From an uncultured Eubacteriales bacterium (GTDB lineage: Bacteria > Bacillota > Clostridia > Peptostreptococcales > Anaerovoracaceae): a DNA stretch of 17,061 bases. Within the stretch, counting starts at the first letter, position 1; every line of letters begins with the position of its first letter. Made by a program: the position numbers and the translations under genes. This document shows positions 14,401 through 17,061 of this stretch, piece by piece. The DNA lies in the NCBI GenBank assembly GCA_905206455.1, contig CAJLHL010000049.1, forward strand, positions 1 to 17,061, given 5' to 3'. Under the pieces are notes generated by a model. That model was not told the DNA's origin. It saw nothing but the letters and a program-made list of their open reading frames with translations, and did no database searches.

Positions 14401-14416
14401 GCATGCCCGGGCATGC
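14401..14416. repeat. GC-rich 16-base perfect palindrome
   Basis: GCATGCCCGGGCATGC, a perfect palindrome with no spacer, in the leader of the small membrane protein gene about 43 bases before its ATG. It stands out in AT-rich DNA. It could be a protein-binding site; function unknown. Confidence 0.4.
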
Positions 14417-14458
14417 CAGTTTACCTGTCCGTATCGGCGGGTATTACCAGGAGTTATT

Positions 14459-14773
14459 ATGAATACAGCTATAACTATAGGAGATGCACTGCTGCTGTTA
14501 GTCGGCGTTTGCGTTGTAATACTGCTGATTTATATGATCAGGGCCGTGAAAAACATCATTCCGGCCTTTAAGGCCCTCAGCGGAATTCTCGAGGATACTC
14601 AGGTGGTCACGGGGATGGTATCCAGCGCTTCGAAAGAAGTGGAGGACGCCGTTTCCTCCCTCTCGGAATCCTCGGTGGACATGGCTCATTTTATTTCAGA
14701 AAACAAAAATTCCTTTAAAGCCGCTGTCAGTTTGATTAACGCACTTGTCGCTATAAAAAAACTATTTTCATAA
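14459..14773 (+). CDS. Small DUF948-like membrane protein
   Basis: A 104-residue protein. The ATG at 14459 has AGGAG about five bases upstream; the open frame extends 50 codons further up, but that part is basic and unlike a protein of this kind. One membrane segment near residues 8-28 is followed by an amphipathic, heptad-like helical region (about 30-90) rich in Val, Ser, Glu and Ala, and a short Lys-Lys-Leu-Phe end. This is the layout of DUF948-type proteins: an N-terminal anchor and a cytoplasmic or surface coiled coil. Function is unknown. It lies 31 bases upstream of the AbrB-type regulator gene with no terminator between, so the two are probably co-transcribed. Confidence 0.75.
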   Translation: MNTAITIGDALLLLVGVCVVILLIYMIRAVKNIIPAFKALSGILEDTQVVTGMVSSASKEVEDAVSSLSESSVDMAHFISENKNSFKAAVSLINALVAIKKLFS

Positions 14774-14804
14774 CTTGCGGTACATTCAGAAAAGGAGATA
14801 CTCT

Positions 14805-15047
14805 ATGAAGGCTACGGGAATCGTGAGAAAGGTCGATGAACTCGGAAGAATTGTTCTTCCCATCGAACTTCGCAGAACACTCAACATTCGTCATGAAGAT
14901 CCGATCGAAATCTTCGTCGACGGCGACTACATCATGCTGAAAAAGTATGAGCCTGCTTGCATTTTCTGCGGCAACGCAAAAGATGTTATCACAATTCGCG
15001 GAAAGAATGTCTGCGCAGAATGTCTGCAGCAGATCAAAAGCGAATAA
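14805..15047 (+). CDS. AbrB/SpoVT-type transition-state regulator with zinc-ribbon tail
   Basis: An 80-residue DNA-binding protein. The ATG at 14805 follows AAAGGAG by seven bases. Residues 1-47 are a swapped-hairpin AbrB domain: M-K-A-T-G-I-V-R-K-V-D-E-L-G-R-I-V-L-P-I-E-L is the standard opening, and such domains form interlocked dimers. The rest carries Cys52, Cys55, Cys70 and Cys73 in two C-x2-C pairs, a probable zinc ribbon, as in many clostridial AbrB proteins. In Bacillus, AbrB represses post-exponential genes and Abh and SpoVT are relatives; which role applies here is not shown. A strong terminator follows at 15087. The palindromes upstream of its operon partner are possible autoregulatory sites (inference). 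Confidence 0.93.
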   Translation: MKATGIVRKVDELGRIVLPIELRRTLNIRHEDPIEIFVDGDYIMLKKYEPACIFCGNAKDVITIRGKNVCAECLQQIKSE

Positions 15048-15086
15048 AAGCAGAGTTATGCCCGAAAACAGACAAAACCAGAAAAA

Positions 15087-15116
15087 AACGGTATGATAAT
15101 CATCATACCGTTTTTT
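15087..15116 (+). terminator. Rho-independent terminator after the AbrB-type gene
   Basis: AACGGTATGAT (15087-15097), loop AATC, ATCATACCGTT (15102-15112), then T to 15116. The stem is perfect, and the run of A before it allows use from the minus strand as well. Confidence 0.93.
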
Positions 15117-15117
15117 A

Positions 15118-15553
15118 TTCTTCTGAATACCTTACTTCGGCTTTATCTAATCAACTAATCCGGACTTTCAGCACTTTCATAAGCGACTTGATCCCATCTA
15201 TCGATATATTCATTCTCCATTTTTTCCCATTTTCTGATATGGAAAAAGTTCCACTGCTCGTACAGATATGCTATTATCTGTACCAGAATTATCCGCTTCA
15301 TTATTTTATTAATTCATTTATAATATCACAACTATATATTAGCATAATTACAAAAAACTGCTGCAAAACGCTGATATGTGAATCTTCTCTATTTATCCGC
15401 AATAGAATAAAAGTACCATCTTGCCCGAAAGGATATTCTCCTGTTTCCTTGGACTTTTCCTCTATCGTCAGTCGCCTTGTCGTCTTCTCTCTCCGACAGA
15501 AAATACGCAGCCGTCCCGCTTTTTCTTCATAGTCTTTCGTGACAGCCGGGCAT
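15118..15553. other. AT-rich stretch without a supported gene
   Basis: About 436 bases between two terminators. On the minus strand a 48-codon frame (15155-15301, ATG start) overlaps by one base (TAATG) the stop of a longer open frame running from near 15560 that has no ATG start. Neither has a ribosome binding site or a recognised motif. The plus strand has one long frame without a suitable start. The base composition is more AT-rich than the flanking genes. It could be a decayed gene or plain spacer. Confidence 0.4.
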
Positions 15554-15600
15554 AAAAAAATAACGCCAAGTCAGCTTTAACGAACTCAGCGTTATTTTTT
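15554..15600. terminator. Two-way terminator after deoC
   Basis: AATAACGC (15559-15566) and GCGTTATT (15589-15596), with an inner AAGTCA/TGAGTT-like stretch, flanked by a run of A on the left and T on the right. From the minus strand it ends the deoC transcript; from the plus strand it ends anything reading through from the AbrB side. Confidence 0.85.
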
Positions 15601-15686
15601 CAGTATTTTCTGCCTCACCCTGTGGCTGGCACTGATTTCGGAATATTTAAATTTTCAGCAGATTCAAATTTGCTGAACTTCTCCGG

Positions 15687-16331
15687 CTACTCGTCGAATT
15701 TGATCAGTGTGCTGGTGCCGATCGTATCCGCGCCGGCCCTGATCATTTCTTTCACCGCTGCCAGATCACGGATACCGCCGGCAGCTTTGATCTTGCAGGC
15801 GTCGCCTACCGTCTTTCGGATCAGCTTGACCATATCCGGCGTAGTAGGTCCCTCAAATCCGGATGCCGTCTTGATATACGAAGCGCCTTCTTCCGCCGCA
15901 ATCGTAGAGATTCTCACGATTTCTTCGGAAGTCAGCAGAGGAGCTTCGATAATCACCTTGCTTTCCGCCAGACCTTTTGTATTTCTGACGAGGCTTCTGA
16001 TCTCATCCCGGATTTCCTTATCTTTGCGATCCTTCACAAATCCGATGTTGATCATATAATCCACTTCTTTTGCGCCTTCCTCCGCCGCGAAAATCGCTTC
16101 ATATACCTTCGACTTCAGGGAACCGCCTCCTCCGGGAAAGCCTGCCGTGGAAACGATGACAATATCACGGTTGCTTCTGAATTCTTCGAGGCAGAATCTT
16201 ACAAAACCGGAATTCACGCAGACAGCGCGGTAATTGTTGATAAGCGCCTGCTTGCACAGACTCCTCACATCACCGACAGTAGTCGTCTTTTTTACACTTG
16301 TATATTCTATAACCTTGCTTAATTCTTCCAC
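15687..16331 (-). CDS. deoC: Deoxyribose-phosphate aldolase (DERA family)
   Basis: Splits 2-deoxyribose-5-phosphate into glyceraldehyde-3-phosphate and acetaldehyde. The start is GTG (16331-16329) with GAGG five bases upstream. The length is 214 residues, typical. Lys154 in S-Y-I-K-T-A-S-G-F is the Schiff-base lysine, Lys182 in I-K-A-A-G-G-I-R the proton-relay lysine, and Asp91 in E-V-D-Y-M-I-N-I-G the acidic partner. A-G-A-D-T-I-G-T-S lies near the end. Some usual motifs are altered: I-D-H-T near the N-terminus is I-E-Y-T, and F-P-L-G becomes F-P-G-G-G-G. This suggests a divergent branch, with the catalytic residues kept. It follows pduL with a strong hairpin between. No nucleoside phosphorylase or phosphopentomutase gene is in the window. 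Confidence 0.88.
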   Translation of the reverse strand: MEELSKVIEYTSVKKTTTVGDVRSLCKQALINNYRAVCVNSGFVRFCLEEFRSNRDIVIVSTAGFPGGGGSLKSKVYEAIFAAEEGAKEVDYMINIGFVKDRKDKEIRDEIRSLVRNTKGLAESKVIIEAPLLTSEEIVRISTIAAEEGASYIKTASGFEGPTTPDMVKLIRKTVGDACKIKAAGGIRDLAAVKEMIRAGADTIGTSTLIKFDE

Positions 16332-16360
16332 ACGATCCTCTTTTCTTTCCTGCGACTAAA

Positions 16361-16388
16361 CCGGCGGCACATGAAAATGCGCCGCCGG
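16361..16388 (-). terminator. Strong hairpin between pduL and deoC
   Basis: Twelve pairs: CCGGCGGCGCAT (16388-16377, minus) with ATGTGCCGCCGG (16372-16361), one G-U, around TTTC. Only TTTAG follows, so it is a weak terminator. It may lower deoC expression relative to pduL or protect the upstream message. Confidence 0.55.
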
Positions 16389-16424
16389 AATTATGTAACG
16401 AATAAAATATACGGTCTTCCGCGG

Positions 16425-16997
16425 CTATTTAATAATTTCGCCCAGCTGACCGTTGCTCAGACCCGCAGCGTTTGCCTCGTCTGTATCGAGGTGCATGTCA
16501 CGTTCGTGAGTATCACCCGCTCTTACGACGACCTCGTCGAAAGTCAGAGCTCTCGGGCCGTCGAACTTTACGCTTACGATATCGCCGTTCCTCACGCCCG
16601 CTTCTTCCGCCTGAGCTGTGGACAGATGGATATGTCTCTTCGCTACGATCACGCCTTCTTCGATTTCAACTTCTCCGGCAGGACCTACAAGCTTACATCC
16701 AGGAGTGCCTTCCAGTTTTCCGGACTCTCTGAGAACGATATCGATACCGACAGCAAAACAGTCCGTACGAGCCAGCTCTACCTGAGTCTGCTTTCTATAA
16801 GGTCCGAGAATTCTGATACCTTTCAGCGTTCCGCGAGGGCCTACGATATCTACTTTTTCTTCGGTGGCGAACTGACCCGGCTGAGAAAGATCCTTGAAGT
16901 GTGTCATTTCCGCATCTGCTCCGAAGAGAACTTTGAAGTCCGCCTCAGAAACGTGTAAATGTTTGTTAGAAATTCCTGCAGGTACTGTGTATCCCAT
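16425..16997 (-). CDS. pduL: PduL-type phosphate acyltransferase
   Basis: Interconverts acyl-CoA and acyl-phosphate (acetyl or propionyl). AAGGAGG lies five bases before the ATG. The 190-residue protein has the two PduL barrel halves: the first begins S-N-K-H-L-H-V-S (His13, His15), the second A-K-R-H-I-H-L-S near residues 119-126, and D-M-H-L lies near 168. These histidines are the family's zinc ligands. G-P-x-R-x-x-T-Q-V-E-L is seen near residue 65. Microcompartment versions have an extra N-terminal targeting helix; this one starts directly with M-G-Y-T-V-P-A-G-I-S, so it is probably free in the cytosol. It could act as the cell's phosphotransacetylase for acetate formation. It lies just after the end of another minus-strand frame, so it may be in a larger operon. 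Confidence 0.95.
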   Translation of the reverse strand: MGYTVPAGISNKHLHVSEADFKVLFGADAEMTHFKDLSQPGQFATEEKVDIVGPRGTLKGIRILGPYRKQTQVELARTDCFAVGIDIVLRESGKLEGTPGCKLVGPAGEVEIEEGVIVAKRHIHLSTAQAEEAGVRNGDIVSVKFDGPRALTFDEVVVRAGDTHERDMHLDTDEANAAGLSNGQLGEIIK

Positions 16998-17037
16998 TTT
17001 TTCCTCCTTAATTTTGCCTGATGAAAATGGTATTTTA

Positions 17038-17061
17038 TTATTTAGCGAAACCGGCGCTCTC
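17038..17061 (-). CDS. Possible end of an upstream gene
   Basis: Minus-strand codons E-S-A-G-F-A-K followed by tandem stops TAA-TAA, about 40 bases before the pduL start codon, where an operon neighbour would end. Seven codons are too few to identify a product, and the frame may be chance. Confidence 0.3.
   Translation of the reverse strand, partial: ESAGFAK

Noticed and set aside
14401..14416. GC palindrome as a terminator
   Set aside because: It has no spacer for a loop and no T-run, and it lies just upstream of a gene with its ribosome site.
14957..15532. Long plus-strand open frame running from inside the AbrB-type gene
   Set aside because: It starts inside the regulator gene in another frame, crosses a strong terminator, and has no ribosome site or recognisable domain.
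16361..17061. Bacterial microcompartment locus
   Set aside because: PduL lacks the targeting helix and no shell protein gene is visible in the window.
1..17061. Mobile element, prophage, defence system or CRISPR array
   Set aside because: No transposase, integrase, phage, toxin-antitoxin, nuclease or repeat-spacer pattern was seen; the genes are core metabolism, cell wall, transport and sporulation.

Overview
The window reads as chromosomal housekeeping DNA from a spore-forming, anaerobe-type Firmicute (class Clostridia). The gene order glmU-prs-pth-mfd, the sporulation genes spoIID, spmA and spmB, a T-box leader, AGGAGG-type ribosome binding sites and sigma-A promoters with 17-base spacers all point that way. 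The species cannot be named from this alone. No insertion sequence, prophage, CRISPR array, tRNA or rRNA gene was seen.

Layout. Positions 1-3573 (minus strand) carry glmU, prs, pth and the first 51 codons of mfd. A terminator after prs splits the set, and a large inverted repeat lies before pth. Positions 3841-7086 (plus strand) carry a tryptophan-type T-box leader and a three-gene ABC importer (lipoprotein, permease, ATPase) closed by a clean terminator. Next is murC (plus), which converges on spoIID (minus) at a two-way hairpin terminator. On the minus strand from murA downwards lie murA, a small DUF2975 membrane protein plus XRE/Cro-type regulator cassette, and spoIID with its own sigma-E-like promoter. 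A 37-base near-perfect palindrome sits at the start site of the cassette.

The 536-base gap between murA and spmB holds a good sigma-A promoter for murA. It also holds a second promoter followed by a ~200-nt sequence that folds like 6S RNA (closing stem, open central bubble, long terminal stem). spmA-spmB (minus) diverge from a small DUF948-like membrane protein gene and an AbrB/SpoVT-type regulator gene (plus), with short palindromes in the divergent region. After a gene-poor, AT-rich stretch (15118-15555) come deoC and a PduL-type phosphotransacylase gene on the minus strand.

How the genes work together. glmU, murA and murC supply successive steps of peptidoglycan precursor synthesis, and prs makes PRPP. 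The ABC importer is very probably for tryptophan and is switched on when uncharged tRNA-Trp accumulates. SpoIID and SpmAB act in engulfment and spore-core dehydration. DeoC and PduL could link deoxyribose breakdown to acetyl-phosphate, but the enzyme joining acetaldehyde to acetyl-CoA is not in the window. The least ordinary items are the 6S-like RNA candidate, the T-box whose codon and tRNA-end readout agree on tryptophan, the palindrome at the regulator cassette promoter, and charged C-terminal tails on Pth and SpmA.
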